Position numbers and translations under genes: made by a program
The notes under the pieces: generated by a model
Told to the model about the DNA's origin: nothing
What the model saw: only the letters and a program-made list of their open reading frames with translations
Database searches by the model: none
Assembly: GCF_009917385.1 (NCBI RefSeq)
Contig: NZ_QWLJ01000009.1
Coordinates: forward strand, 90,504 to 154,503
Source: Roseburia sp. 1XD42-34
GTDB lineage: Bacteria > Bacillota > Bacilli > Bacillales > Amphibacillaceae
Direction: 5' to 3'
DNA: 64,000 nucleotides
In this document: positions 48,040-57,921 of the stretch, in pieces
How the letters are laid out: each line of letters begins with the position of its first letter
How positions within the stretch are numbered: position 1 is the stretch's first letter

Positions 48040-49245
48040 ATGGCTACGAATCGACGTTTATTTACTTCTGAAAGTGTAACAGAAGGTCATCCTGATAAAA
48101 TATCGGATCAAATTTCCGATGCTATCCTTGATGAAATATTACAATCTGATCCCTATGCTCGAGTTGCCTGTGAGACAACTGTTACAACAGGACTAGTATT
48201 GGTAGCAGGGGAAATATCGACCAGTACATATGTAGATATACCTGCAATCGTTCGAAAAACCATTGAGGATATTGGTTATACACGAGCAAAGTTTGGATTC
48301 GACGCCAAAACCTGCGCAGTATTAACAGCGATTGACGAGCAGTCTCCGGATATAGCAGGGGGTGTAGATACTGCTTGGGAGGCAAGACAGGGGCAAATGA
48401 GCGAGGAAGAAATTGATGCTATTGGTGCTGGTGACCAAGGATTAATGTTTGGGTTTGCCTGTGACGAAACAGAAGAATTAATGCCATTGCCAATTTCTCT
48501 AGCGCACCAATTAGCCAAGCGGTTGGCAGATGTCCGTAAAGACCATACCTTGGATTACTTAAGACCGGACGGAAAGACGCAAGTAACTGTAGAATATGGA
48601 GAAGATGACCAGCCTATTCGAATTGATACAATCGTAATTTCGACACAACATCATCAAGATATAACGATAGAACAAATTGAAAAAGATTTAATGGAGCATG
48701 TTATTATTCCTGTTGTGCCAGCACATTTATTAGATGAAGCAACGAAATATTTTATCAACCCAACTGGACGATTTGTGATTGGGGGTCCACAAGGCGATGC
48801 AGGCTTAACCGGAAGAAAGATTATTGTTGACACTTATGGTGGTTATGCACGTCATGGCGGTGGTGCATTTAGTGGTAAGGATGCGACGAAAGTGGATCGT
48901 TCTGCTGCTTATGCAGCTAGATATGTAGCAAAAAATATCGTTGCCGCTAAGTTAGCAAAAACATGTGAAGTTCAACTTGCGTATGCGATTGGTGTAGCAG
49001 AACCAGTATCGATTGCTATCGATACATTTGGAACCGGAGTTGTAAACGAGAATGAATTGGTCCAAGCTGTACGAAAGCTATTCGACCTTCGTCCGGCTGG
49101 CATTATTCGTATGCTTGATTTACAAAAGCCTATTTTTAGAAATACAGCGGCATATGGACATTTTGGTCGTACGGACGTTTTATTCCCATGGGAAAAGACA
49201 GATAAAGTGGAAGAATTGGTAGCACTAGTAAAAGAGCAGCAATAA
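48040..49245 (+). CDS. metK: S-adenosylmethionine synthetase
   Basis: 401 aa. Makes SAM from methionine and ATP. Visible: [25 protein letters not shown], the P-loop-like [21 protein letters not shown] (positions about 247-267) and [26 protein letters not shown] precedes the ATG. Leader controlled by the upstream SAM riboswitch, about 200 nt before the start. Confidence 0.98.
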   Translation: MATNRRLFTSESVTEGHPDKISDQISDAILDEILQSDPYARVACETTVTTGLVLVAGEISTSTYVDIPAIVRKTIEDIGYTRAKFGFDAKTCAVLTAIDEQSPDIAGGVDTAWEARQGQMSEEEIDAIGAGDQGLMFGFACDETEELMPLPISLAHQLAKRLADVRKDHTLDYLRPDGKTQVTVEYGEDDQPIRIDTIVISTQHHQDITIEQIEKDLMEHVIIPVVPAHLLDEATKYFINPTGRFVIGGPQGDAGLTGRKIIVDTYGGYARHGGGAFSGKDATKVDRSAAYAARYVAKNIVAAKLAKTCEVQLAYAIGVAEPVSIAIDTFGTGVVNENELVQAVRKLFDLRPAGIIRMLDLQKPIFRNTAAYGHFGRTDVLFPWEKTDKVEELVALVKEQQ

Positions 49246-49256
49246 TGATGAGAGCG

Positions 49257-49305
49257 AGAGCATGATTTTTCTTTTGATGGAGATAGAGAAATCATGCTTT
49301 TTTTC
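49257..49305 (+). terminator. Terminator of metK
   Basis: AGCATGATTT and AAATCATGCT pair with a further partly paired inner stem, followed by a T7 tract. Confidence 0.85.
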
Positions 49306-49727
49306 GGTGACAAGACAAGGTGCTAATTTGGTTAAATGGGTAAATTTTATATATAATAGGAGTAATGTGGTTTACATAAGTAGAGTGAGTTTTAATTATT
49401 TGTGGTACAGAATTTGGGAGTAACTAAATGATCGAAAAAAACAAAGGCATCATTGAATTTTTTACCGTTTTTAATGAGAACAATTGAATATATGGTACGG
49501 TTATGGTATCTTTACTCACATCTGATGCCATACAGGTCTCTGCAAAAAATGGTCATTACAGACGGTCATATGTACATCAACAGACAAGAATTATATATTG
49601 GAGAATTTATTATCCTATAAAATACGCTTTATTTGGAAGTTTTTTACTAGCGAATAATGTGGTATGATAATATTGAAAAATAATCTTACGCCACGTTACT
49701 ATTATTAATGAGAGAAGGTAGACAGCA
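49306..49727. other. Leader region before asnB
   Basis: A possible promoter, TTGGTT then TATATAAT near 49350-49357, would give a long leader. I looked for T-box motifs and found none. Short inverted pieces (GATGCCAT region near 49525) do not form a known element. Confidence 0.3.
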
Positions 49728-51626
49728 ATGTGTGGTTTTATCGGAATGATATTTGATAATCCAGTCGAACGAACAGAACAAGAAATTGAATTGTTTAAAA
49801 AGCAAAATAATTTGATCACTCATCGGGGGCCAGATGATGAGGGTTATTATTTTGATTCCTATATTTCATTCGGATTTCGCCGATTAAGTATTATTGATAT
49901 TGAAAGTGGTTCACAGCCATTAAGCTATAACAATGAACAAATCTGGCTCGTTTTTAATGGAGAGATTTATAATTATATCGAATTACGTGAAAAACTTCTT
50001 GAAGAAGGCTACGAATTCCAGACAGACTCAGATACAGAGGTTATAGCTGCACTTTTTTCCAAACATAAGGAGAATGCCTTTCAATATTTAAGGGGTATGT
50101 TCTCGATTCTTATTTGGGATAAAGAAACAGAGCAATTATACGGTGCCCGCGATCCTTTTGGTATTAAGCCGCTTTTTTATCATGCAAATTCCTTTGGGAC
50201 GTCATTTGCATCAGAGAAAAAAAGTATTACCTTAATGATGGAACAAGAAGAAGTAGATCAAGCTGCGCTGCAGCATTATTTAAGTTTTCAATACGTGCCG
50301 GAACCAATGACAATGACTGCTGGCATTAAAAAAGTAGAGCCAGGCCATTATTTCATTAAGAAACCTGGACAACCTATTCAATTTACACGTTATTGGCATG
50401 CTACATTTCATCCTGTGCTTCGAGAAAAGCAAGATTGGATTCAAAAAATTCAAGATGTCATGTATGATTCTGTTAACGTGCATATGCGTAGTGACGTTCC
50501 AGTTGGGTCATTCCTATCTGGGGGTATTGATTCAACGTTAATCGTATCCATAGCGAAAGAATTTAATCCAGCTATTAAAACATTTTCAGTTGGTTTTGAA
50601 CGCGATGGTTATTCAGAAGTCGATGTAGCTAAGGAAACAGCAGATAAGCTGAATGTGGAAAACATTTCCTACATGATTTCACCGGAAGAATATGTAGACA
50701 ACTTACCAAAAATTATGTGGCATATGGATGATCCATTAGCTGATCCATCCTGCGTTCCATTATATTTTGTTTCCAGAGAAGCAAGAAAGCATGTAACAGT
50801 TGTGCTGTCTGGAGAAGGGTCTGATGAATTGTTTGGGGGCTACAATATTTATCGAGAGCCTGGCTCATTGAAAATGTTCGATAAGCTTCCTTTACCTGTG
50901 AAAGAAATGCTGAAACGCATTTCCGCTATATTACCTGAAGGAGTAAAAGGAAAAAGCTTTCTAGATCGTGGAACAACGCCGTTACGTGAACGGTATATTG
51001 GAAATGCAAAGATGTTTGAAGAAAACGAAAAGAGAAAGCTTTTAAAAACGTATAATGACCAATTATCTTACCAGCAAATAACAGGCAAATTATTTGACCA
51101 GGTAAAAGACTATCCGTACGTGAACCAAATGCAATATGTAGACATTCATACTTGGATGCGTGGAGATATTTTATTAAAAGCAGACCGTGTTACGATGGCA
51201 CATTCTCTTGAGTTACGAGTGCCATTCTTGGATAAGGAAGTATTTCGTGTCGCAAATGAAATTCCAGTTGATTTGAAAATAGCTAACGGTACTACGAAGA
51301 GCCTGTTGCGTGAGGCTTCACGTGGAATCATTCCAGATCATGTGCTAGACCGAAAAAAATTAGGTTTTCCAGTACCTATTCGTCATTGGCTTAAAAATGA
51401 GCTAAATGAATGGGCAAAACAACTGATTCATGAAAGTGAGACTGACCATTTATTACACAAGAACTATATACTTGAACTGCTAGAAGCTCACTGCCAAGGA
51501 AAAGGGGATTATAGCAGAAAAATATGGACGGTGCTTATGTTCATGCTATGGCACCAAAACTTTGTTGAAAAAAAAATGACTGTTTCTGATCTAAATGAAA
51601 GCGAAGCAGAATTAATCCATTCTTAA
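49728..51626 (+). CDS. asnB: Asparagine synthetase, glutamine-hydrolysing
   Basis: 632 aa, two domains. N-terminal glutaminase with nucleophile Cys2 (MCGFIGM), RGPDDEGYY and FNGEIYNYIELR; C-terminal synthetase with PP-loop SFLSGGIDSTLI and the GEGSDELFGGY motif. AGAGAAGGTAGACAGCA precedes the ATG. Same place after metK as in B. subtilis. The C-terminal Ser/Glu-rich tail is ordinary. Confidence 0.96.
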   Translation: MCGFIGMIFDNPVERTEQEIELFKKQNNLITHRGPDDEGYYFDSYISFGFRRLSIIDIESGSQPLSYNNEQIWLVFNGEIYNYIELREKLLEEGYEFQTDSDTEVIAALFSKHKENAFQYLRGMFSILIWDKETEQLYGARDPFGIKPLFYHANSFGTSFASEKKSITLMMEQEEVDQAALQHYLSFQYVPEPMTMTAGIKKVEPGHYFIKKPGQPIQFTRYWHATFHPVLREKQDWIQKIQDVMYDSVNVHMRSDVPVGSFLSGGIDSTLIVSIAKEFNPAIKTFSVGFERDGYSEVDVAKETADKLNVENISYMISPEEYVDNLPKIMWHMDDPLADPSCVPLYFVSREARKHVTVVLSGEGSDELFGGYNIYREPGSLKMFDKLPLPVKEMLKRISAILPEGVKGKSFLDRGTTPLRERYIGNAKMFEENEKRKLLKTYNDQLSYQQITGKLFDQVKDYPYVNQMQYVDIHTWMRGDILLKADRVTMAHSLELRVPFLDKEVFRVANEIPVDLKIANGTTKSLLREASRGIIPDHVLDRKKLGFPVPIRHWLKNELNEWAKQLIHESETDHLLHKNYILELLEAHCQGKGDYSRKIWTVLMFMLWHQNFVEKKMTVSDLNESEAELIHS

Positions 51627-51767
51627 TGTGTAGCCTTAGATAGGAAAGCTGACAAGTAAAACTGCATATTTGCTTTACCTTTCTAGCTAAACTTAATGGG
51701 ATAGTGAAGTAATACATTGTCTATGCAATGGAAAAAGTTACGATTTCAAAGTTATTATGACTCTGTG

Positions 51768-51813
51768 AAAAACAGGCGATCACCTCTTAATCAATGGTGA
51801 TCGCCTGTTTTCC
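51768..51813. terminator. Bidirectional terminator overlapping the C39 gene end
   Basis: AACAGGCGATCACC / GGTGATCGCCTGTT, a perfect 14-bp stem with T/A flanks. The stop codon and last codons of the minus-strand peptidase gene form one arm and the loop. Confidence 0.85.
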
Positions 51814-52641
51814 CATTTGTTCCCAAGCAGCTTGAAACTCATCGATAGGTGCTTTCTCTGCAAAGTTTAATGGATCATTAAAATAAATATAGTTTTCATC
51901 ATAACCTGTAATCAATACGGAGTGTTGCTTCATCGTAATTTCGATTTTTCCGTCCTTTGTATTCCAAGTGGTAAATTGGCTTTCTGGAAGTTTATCGTAA
52001 GTTGTATTGATAATTACCCATACAGGTCGCTCATGATTTAATTCTGTAATGATTGTTTTAAAGTCATTTCCGGTTAAATCTTTTACACGATCGCCTGCAT
52101 AACGTTTAGCTAATGCAGCGATTGGCTTATGATAAACGCCCATACCCGGTGTGTCAAATGAATACATATCACCTACAAACCCACGATACGGATTACCGAA
52201 AAATATCTCACCGTCTTTTTTCGTATAAGGCGTGGGATCTTTTTTTACTTGCTGCGCTAGGTCCATTTTATCGATACGGATATCATTATGCCTTAAGAGC
52301 ATAGATAAGCTTGTTACTTCACATCCTCTCGGTAATTCTGGCAGCTGCTCTATTTTAGGAACATCCATGTTGACTTTTTTTTGAATGGTGTGTTTTGATA
52401 GTTTTCTCTCTTCTGGTGATAACTTATTGTCTTCGTGGATCGGGATAGTATATTGGATCAACTGTTTGAAAGCCACTTTATGTTCCATGACAAAAAGAGT
52501 TAACACAGAAATAGCAGTGATGGAAAAAATAAAACCGTATGTGATAAAGGATTTTTTTACCCAAGCTATTTTTTGCTTGGAACTAATATAGAACAATACA
52601 GTAGCCAGCATACAACAAACACTAAATAAAATAATGTTCAT
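51787..52641 (-). CDS. Membrane-anchored C39-like cysteine peptidase
   Basis: 284 aa. Two N-terminal hydrophobic spans (about 2-20 and 33-51) place the rest outside. The Peptidase_C39_2 domain (about 92-284) has catalytic Cys107 in PRGCEVTSLSMLL, His240 in KQHSVLITGYD and Asp256 in YFNDPL. Related proteins are uncharacterised Firmicute surface peptidases. No ABC exporter or bacteriocin gene is near, which argues against a leader-peptide role. Target unknown. Confidence 0.85.
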   Translation of the reverse strand: MNIILFSVCCMLATVLFYISSKQKIAWVKKSFITYGFIFSITAISVLTLFVMEHKVAFKQLIQYTIPIHEDNKLSPEERKLSKHTIQKKVNMDVPKIEQLPELPRGCEVTSLSMLLRHNDIRIDKMDLAQQVKKDPTPYTKKDGEIFFGNPYRGFVGDMYSFDTPGMGVYHKPIAALAKRYAGDRVKDLTGNDFKTIITELNHERPVWVIINTTYDKLPESQFTTWNTKDGKIEITMKQHSVLITGYDENYIYFNDPLNFAEKAPIDEFQAAWEQMGKQAITID

Positions 52642-52752
52642 CTTTTCAATCTCCCTGTGCGTTAAAGTAAATCTTCAACCGTGCTATTTTAAGAAGACCC
52701 CTTTATATATATATCGGCTTTATTTGACTAAAGTTCAATTTTTTTGCCAATA

Positions 52753-53271
52753 TTACTTATCCAGTTGTTGTTGTTTGTAGATAGTTCCTTTTTCGACGTA
52801 TGATTGACAAATGCGGTGCATTTCCGTCAAGTCGTCCTCTGTCAGCTCTCTGACAACTTTTGCTGGACTGCCTAGTGCTAATGTATATGGAGGGATCTTT
52901 TTTCCGGGTGGTACAAGACTTCCAGCGCCGATAAAGGCATACTCCCCGATTTCAGAATCATCTAGCAAAATAGAACCCATCCCAATTAAAGCATGTTTAC
53001 GTATATATGTAGAATGTAATGTTGCCTGATGTCCGACTGTGACATCGTTTTCGATAACTAACGGGATGCCAGGGCTTTGGTGCAGAACAGATAAGTCTTG
53101 GATACTAATCCGCTCTCCAATCATGACAGGGGCCACATCTCCACGAATGACTGTCTTGAACCATATGCTGGATTGTTTACCGATGGTGACATCACCGATA
53201 ATGCTTGCATCATCTGCGATAAATGCAGAATCATGAATCGTTGGATATATTCCTTTATAAGACTGTATCAT
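52753..53271 (-). CDS. ytoA: Gamma-carbonic-anhydrase-like hexapeptide protein, YtoA
   Basis: 172 aa from the ATG at 53271 (AGGAGG eight bases before). Left-handed beta-helix of hexapeptide repeats (SIIGDVTIGKQSSIW, DVTVGHQATLHS, ALIGMGSIL). Metal-ligand histidines are in SVLHQ and TVGHQATLH. The family includes carbonic anhydrases and acyltransferases, and activity cannot be settled from the sequence. Divergent from ytpB. Confidence 0.88.
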   Translation of the reverse strand: MIQSYKGIYPTIHDSAFIADDASIIGDVTIGKQSSIWFKTVIRGDVAPVMIGERISIQDLSVLHQSPGIPLVIENDVTVGHQATLHSTYIRKHALIGMGSILLDDSEIGEYAFIGAGSLVPPGKKIPPYTLALGSPAKVVRELTEDDLTEMHRICQSYVEKGTIYKQQQLDK

Positions 53272-53352
53272 TTGAATCCTCCTAAAAAATATGATGATAA
53301 TAGTAATGGAACCAAACATGATAAGAATGTTTGAAAATGGAACGGAGGCAGC

Positions 53353-54447
53353 ATGTTGAGTAATCTAGTACCAAGCACACCTATCTCTTTAATGATAACA
53401 GTTTATCGAAAGATCTTTCCAGCAGTAAGAAAGGAACTTGCTTTTTGGAAACAGCGAGCCGATGAAATACCTGATGAAGAATTGCGTTTTCAGGCGCTTG
53501 CAAGCATTTCTGAAAAACGATTTCATTGTCAAGGCGGAGCAGTGTATGCTTTATTAGCAGGCGCTAAGTGGAGAGAGTGTATACGTTTTATTGTGGCTTA
53601 TCAAACGATCAGCGATTATTTGGATAATTTGTGTGATCGAAGTACAACCTTTGATCCGTCATCTTTTTCGTTGTTGCATACATCTATGGTAGATGCCCAT
53701 TGTCCAAGGTCAGAGCCGAAAGATTATTATGCGTTTTTTCATCACAAACGAGATAATGACTACTTGCAACAACTTGTACAAACGTGTAACGATGTCGTTG
53801 CTAAATTAGATGATATTCCAACATATCAAGAGCAGGCTTTACAATTGACAAGATTGTATAGTGATTTACAAGTGCATAAACATGTTAAACAAGAAGAAAG
53901 GGTACTGCGTTTAACAAAATGGTCAAAAGAGAAAAATTGTCATCCATTAGCGTGGTATGAATTCTCAGCTGCAGCAGGATCAACTTTAGGAATTTTTTGT
54001 TTAATGGCGTATAGTTTGGCTGGGAGGTTGCATCGAAAATTAGCAAATGAAATTGTCACAGCTTATTTTCCTTATATACAAGGGTTGCATATCCTACTGG
54101 ATTATTATATAGATCAACAGGAAGACAAAGAGGAGGCCGACTTAAATTTCTGTTCGTATTATAAAAATCAAGCGGTTATGTATGAACGAATCCAATATTT
54201 TTGTGAACAAGCAAAAATATATGCAGGTACCATACCTAATCCAAGCTTCCATAAGATGGTTGTTCAAGGGTTGGTTGGATTATATTTAGGGGATGGGAAA
54301 GTAAATCACATACATGATTCCACGCCCTTCAAACAATTACTGTTTCAAACTGCTGGAAAGCCTGCTATGTTTTTTCACCGTAATACGAGAGTATATTATT
54401 TTTTTAAACAGTTTTTCCATCAAAGAACCGCTGTTACAAATAAGTAA
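53353..54447 (+). CDS. ytpB: Tetraprenyl-beta-curcumene synthase-like protein (DUF2600)
   Basis: 364 aa, all-alpha, no signal peptide. B. subtilis YtpB cyclises tetraprenyl diphosphate to tetraprenyl-beta-curcumene, the precursor of C35 sesquarterpenes (baciterpenol). The segment YQTISDYLDNLCDRS carries Asp residues suitable for Mg-diphosphate binding and HILLDYYIDQQEDKEEAD a second acidic cluster. AACGGAGGCAGC precedes the ATG. Conserved position beside ytoA. Confidence 0.88.
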   Translation: MLSNLVPSTPISLMITVYRKIFPAVRKELAFWKQRADEIPDEELRFQALASISEKRFHCQGGAVYALLAGAKWRECIRFIVAYQTISDYLDNLCDRSTTFDPSSFSLLHTSMVDAHCPRSEPKDYYAFFHHKRDNDYLQQLVQTCNDVVAKLDDIPTYQEQALQLTRLYSDLQVHKHVKQEERVLRLTKWSKEKNCHPLAWYEFSAAAGSTLGIFCLMAYSLAGRLHRKLANEIVTAYFPYIQGLHILLDYYIDQQEDKEEADLNFCSYYKNQAVMYERIQYFCEQAKIYAGTIPNPSFHKMVVQGLVGLYLGDGKVNHIHDSTPFKQLLFQTAGKPAMFFHRNTRVYYFFKQFFHQRTAVTNK

Positions 54448-54457
54448 CAACGGTTCA
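54425..54457. terminator. Possible terminator between ytpB and adhE
   Basis: GAACCGCTGTTAC and GTAACAACGGTTC pair with one mismatch; the ytpB stop codon lies in the second arm. No good T tract on the + side. Confidence 0.5.
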
Positions 54458-54564
54458 GTACAGTTTACTGTTCTTGGGTAGGTTAGAAACTGTAAATATT
54501 TGGATTGTAAAACGCTGGTTTTACATGTTCAGGAAGAAAACTATCTTCAACTTTATCTTGGATG

Positions 54565-57162
54565 TTATATTCCTTTGTACGCGTCACGATAGATTGTGGC
54601 TAATTCTGCAATTAAAGGTAGCTTCGGATTGGCTGTAGTACATTGATCTTCAAATGCTAGTTCAGCAAGTGTATCAACTTTTGCTTCAAATTCTTGTTTA
54701 TTTACGCCTGTATCCTTAATGCTCATTGGGATATTCAGTTCTTTCGCAAGCTTAATGATTGCTTGAACTAGGCTTTCTACTCCTTCTTCAACCGTTCTTG
54801 CTGGAAGTCCTAGAGCTTTTGCTATATCTGCATAACGTTCATTAGCAACAAAATAAGCGTATTTAGGGAAGGTAGCAAATTTTTCTGGTTTTTTCGCATT
54901 GTAACGAATGACATGAGGCAGTAAAATTGTATTTGCTCTACCGTGTGCAATACCAAACGCAGCCCCTAGTTTATGTGCTAATGAGTGATTAATTCCTAAG
55001 AACGCATTAGAGAATGCCATTCCCGCTATCGTTGATGCATTATGCATTTTTTCTCTAGCTAGCTCATCATTTCCGTTGTGATATGCTTTCGGCAAATATT
55101 GAAACACTAATTGGATGGCCTTGATGGCAAGTGCATCTGTATAATCATTCGCCAAGTTGGATACATAAGCTTCAATGGCATGTGTTAATACGTCCATACC
55201 AGTATCAGCTGTTACTTGCTTTGGAACAGACATAACGAATTGTGGATCAACGATTGCAACATTTGGTGTCATTTCGTAGTCAGCTAATGGGTATTTAGTA
55301 TTCGATTCTTTATCGGTAACAACTGTAAAGGATGTAACTTCTGAGCCCGTTCCTGACGTAGTCGGCACACATACTAATTGAGCAAGTCGTCCTAATTTCG
55401 GATATTTTACGATACGTTTTCGAATGTCCATGAATTTTTGTTTTAGGGCATTAAAATCAGCATCTGGATACTCATAGAATAACCACATTGCTTTAGCAGC
55501 ATCCATTGGTGATCCACCACCGATAGCAATAATAACGTCAGGTTTAAATTGTTGCATTAATGCCGTACCCTTACGGATAGTATCAATGGATGGGTCAGCT
55601 TCGACATCTGAGAATATTTCACAATGAACATAATCAGGACGTTTCCGCAAATAGTAAAGTGCTTTATCAACGTAACCAAGTTCCACCATCATAGGATCTG
55701 TGACAATAAATGCTTTTGATATGTCCGGCATTTTTTCTAAATATTGAATTGCATTTTTTTCGAAATAAATTTTAGGAGGTAGTTTAAACCATTGCATATT
55801 ATTTCTCCTCCGCGCCATTTTTTTGATGTTCATTAAATTAATCGTTCCGACGTTTGTTGAGACGGAGTTTCCTCCATACGTTCCACAACCTAAAGTAAGA
55901 GAAGGCATATGATTATTGTAAATATCGCCGATAGCTCCTTGAGAAGAAGGGGAATTTACGATCAGTCTTCCTGCCTTCATACGGAGTGAGAAAGTTTCGA
56001 TAACCTGTTGATCAGTAGAATGAATAACAGCTGAATGTCCAAGTCCGCCGAAGTGAAGCATTTCATCAGCACGCTTTAAACCTTCTTCTGTACTGTTTAC
56101 TTTGTAGCACGCTAGTACAGGACTTAATTTTTCTCTAGATAATGGAAATTCTGGTCCAACCCCTTCAATTTCTGCTAGTAATATTTTGGTGTTTTTAGCT
56201 ACATTCACTCCAGCCATTTTAGCAATTTCATATGCAGGTTTACCGACAATATCGGGGTTAACTGCACAAGTAGTTGGATTGATAACGAGTTTCTCTACTT
56301 TCTTTCTTTCTTCTTCTGTTAAGAAATAACAATTATTGGCAACTAGCTCGTGTTTCACTGTATCATAAATCTCTTGGTCAATGATAACCGCTTGTTCAGA
56401 AGCACAGATCATTCCATTATCAAATGTTTTGGATAAAATCAAATCATTAACAGCTCGTTTTATTTGTGCCGTTTTTTCGATATAACAAGGCACGTTTCCT
56501 GGACCGACTCCAAGAGCTGGTTTTCCAGAACTATAAGCGGATTTAACCATACCAGATCCACCAGTAGCTAAGATAAGCGAGACCCCGGAATGATTCATTA
56601 ATCCCTTCGTAGCCTCTACAGAAGGAGATTCAATCCACTGGATACAATTTTTCGGTGCCCCTGCTTTAATTGCTGCATCTAATAATACTTTTGCTGCTTG
56701 ACTACTACATTTTTGAGCAGAAGGATGGAAAGCAAAAATAATCGGGTTTCTTGTTTTAATCGAAATGAGTGATTTAAACATAGTAGTAGATGTCGGATTT
56801 GTAACTGGTGTTATTCCACAGATTATTCCAGCAGGTTCAGCAATTTCTACAATTCCTTCTTGTTCATCCTCATGAATTACACCAACAGTTTTATTATATT
56901 TAATATTGTGGTAAATATATTCGGTTGCAAAAATATTTTTGATTGCTTTATCTTCAAAGACCCCTCGTCCGGTTTCTTCAATCGCTAGTTTTGCTAGTGG
57001 CATATGTTGGTCGAGTCCAGCTAAGGCCATTTCTTTGACAATGGTATCAATCGTTTCCTGATCTAACTGTTTTAAACCTTCTAAAGCCCCTTCAGCTTGA
57101 GAAACTAACTGATCAATTTTGGTAGCAATTTGCTCTTCTTTTCCTCTTGTTTTATCAGTCAT
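54565..57162 (-). CDS. adhE: Bifunctional acetaldehyde-CoA / alcohol dehydrogenase
   Basis: 865 aa, full-length AdhE. N-terminal aldehyde dehydrogenase (about 1-440) with catalytic Cys253 in FDNGMICASEQ and the cofactor region TGGSGMVKSAY; C-terminal iron-dependent alcohol dehydrogenase with GGGSPMDAAKAMW, GTGSEVTSF and metal-ligand His in NHSLAHKLGAAFGIAHG. Converts acetyl-CoA to ethanol and regenerates NAD+ when oxygen is short. TAAGGAGGAGTCC precedes the ATG. Duplicated Rex-like sites flank its promoter. Confidence 0.97.
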   Translation of the reverse strand: MTDKTRGKEEQIATKIDQLVSQAEGALEGLKQLDQETIDTIVKEMALAGLDQHMPLAKLAIEETGRGVFEDKAIKNIFATEYIYHNIKYNKTVGVIHEDEQEGIVEIAEPAGIICGITPVTNPTSTTMFKSLISIKTRNPIIFAFHPSAQKCSSQAAKVLLDAAIKAGAPKNCIQWIESPSVEATKGLMNHSGVSLILATGGSGMVKSAYSSGKPALGVGPGNVPCYIEKTAQIKRAVNDLILSKTFDNGMICASEQAVIIDQEIYDTVKHELVANNCYFLTEEERKKVEKLVINPTTCAVNPDIVGKPAYEIAKMAGVNVAKNTKILLAEIEGVGPEFPLSREKLSPVLACYKVNSTEEGLKRADEMLHFGGLGHSAVIHSTDQQVIETFSLRMKAGRLIVNSPSSQGAIGDIYNNHMPSLTLGCGTYGGNSVSTNVGTINLMNIKKMARRRNNMQWFKLPPKIYFEKNAIQYLEKMPDISKAFIVTDPMMVELGYVDKALYYLRKRPDYVHCEIFSDVEADPSIDTIRKGTALMQQFKPDVIIAIGGGSPMDAAKAMWLFYEYPDADFNALKQKFMDIRKRIVKYPKLGRLAQLVCVPTTSGTGSEVTSFTVVTDKESNTKYPLADYEMTPNVAIVDPQFVMSVPKQVTADTGMDVLTHAIEAYVSNLANDYTDALAIKAIQLVFQYLPKAYHNGNDELAREKMHNASTIAGMAFSNAFLGINHSLAHKLGAAFGIAHGRANTILLPHVIRYNAKKPEKFATFPKYAYFVANERYADIAKALGLPARTVEEGVESLVQAIIKLAKELNIPMSIKDTGVNKQEFEAKVDTLAELAFEDQCTTANPKLPLIAELATIYRDAYKGI

Positions 57163-57180
57163 AATAGGACTCCTCCTTAG

Positions 57181-57274
57181 TTTGTGAAATACTGAGCAAT
57201 CTTTTTACATCTTCATTATATAATGTGTTTTTATAAATTTCCACACCTTTTGTGAAATACTGAGCAATCTTTTT
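57181..57274 (-). promoter_or_regulatory. adhE control region with duplicated Rex-like operator
   Basis: An identical 26-base segment occurs at 57181-57206 and 57249-57274; its core TTGTGAAATACTGAGCAA resembles the Rex operator TTGTGAA...TTCACAA with a weak second half. Between the copies, on the minus strand, is a TATAAT (57215-57220). Thus one copy lies upstream of the promoter and one between promoter and gene. A cre-like TGTAATCGCTGTAC lies at 57280-57293. Confidence 0.6.
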
Positions 57275-57429
57275 CGGTCTGTAATCGCTGTACTATAACA
57301 AGCAAACGTTTCCATTATTGGTTTAATAGGATTATGTATTTTTTGTGAACAGACGATGCTTTTTCCTTACTTCTATGGTTTAATAAGACTTTTGTTTATA
57401 AAATATCGAGAATCGCTCAAGTCTGAAGT

Positions 57430-57589
57430 GAATACTAAACATGTCTAAGAACTTCACTTTGGGAAGCTAAAGTCTATTGGAGGATAGCAATAATAAATTC
57501 TCCATTCGTTTAAGGTCATCCATTCGGTCATAAGTAATTTTAGCAGGGGATGAAAGAAAAGCCGTACTGATTGAAGATTCACTTTATTG
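57430..57589 (+). repeat. RS-1 structured repeat, decayed copy 10
   Basis: GTCTAAGAACTTC, GGAGGATAGCAATAATAAAT, TTCGTTTAAGGTCAT, and GTACTGATTGAAGATTCACT follow RS-1 order. 5' end uncertain. Confidence 0.6.
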
Positions 57590-57704
57590 TTATGAAATAT
57601 TTTCATACGCCCTCCGCGTTTCAGAAGTAGAGAGCTTTAAGAGTAAATGTAGAAAATAAGATGTATATTGAATTTAATGGATTACTTGAAATTGTTGTAA
57701 ATGG

Positions 57705-57890
57705 CAAGAAGATCTCCTCCACCTCCATGCTACGAAGTGGAACCAAGAAAGATAAGTGGAGGATCCAACTGCATGTGAAATGCCCGTTTCTATTTTTAGA
57801 CCTTTAGTTCAGATAACATTGTGGCACAGCTAACCTTTAGAAAAGGATAAAAGAAAATCCCGGATGGAAGAGACGCTTTACATACGGCTT
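57705..57890 (+). repeat. RS-1 structured repeat, decayed copy 11
   Basis: ATAAGTGGAGGATCCAACTG, AAATGCCCGTTTCTATTTTT, AGACCTTTAGTTCAGATAAC and AAGAAAATCCCGGATGGAAG match RS-1 segments in order. With copy 10 it forms a close pair. Confidence 0.5.
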
Positions 57891-57921
57891 GTTTCGTTTT
57901 AATGATGTAGCAGCTATAAAC

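Noticed and set aside
49306..49727. T-box before asnB
   Set aside because: No GGGTGGTACCGCG-like motif and no terminator between this stretch and asnB.
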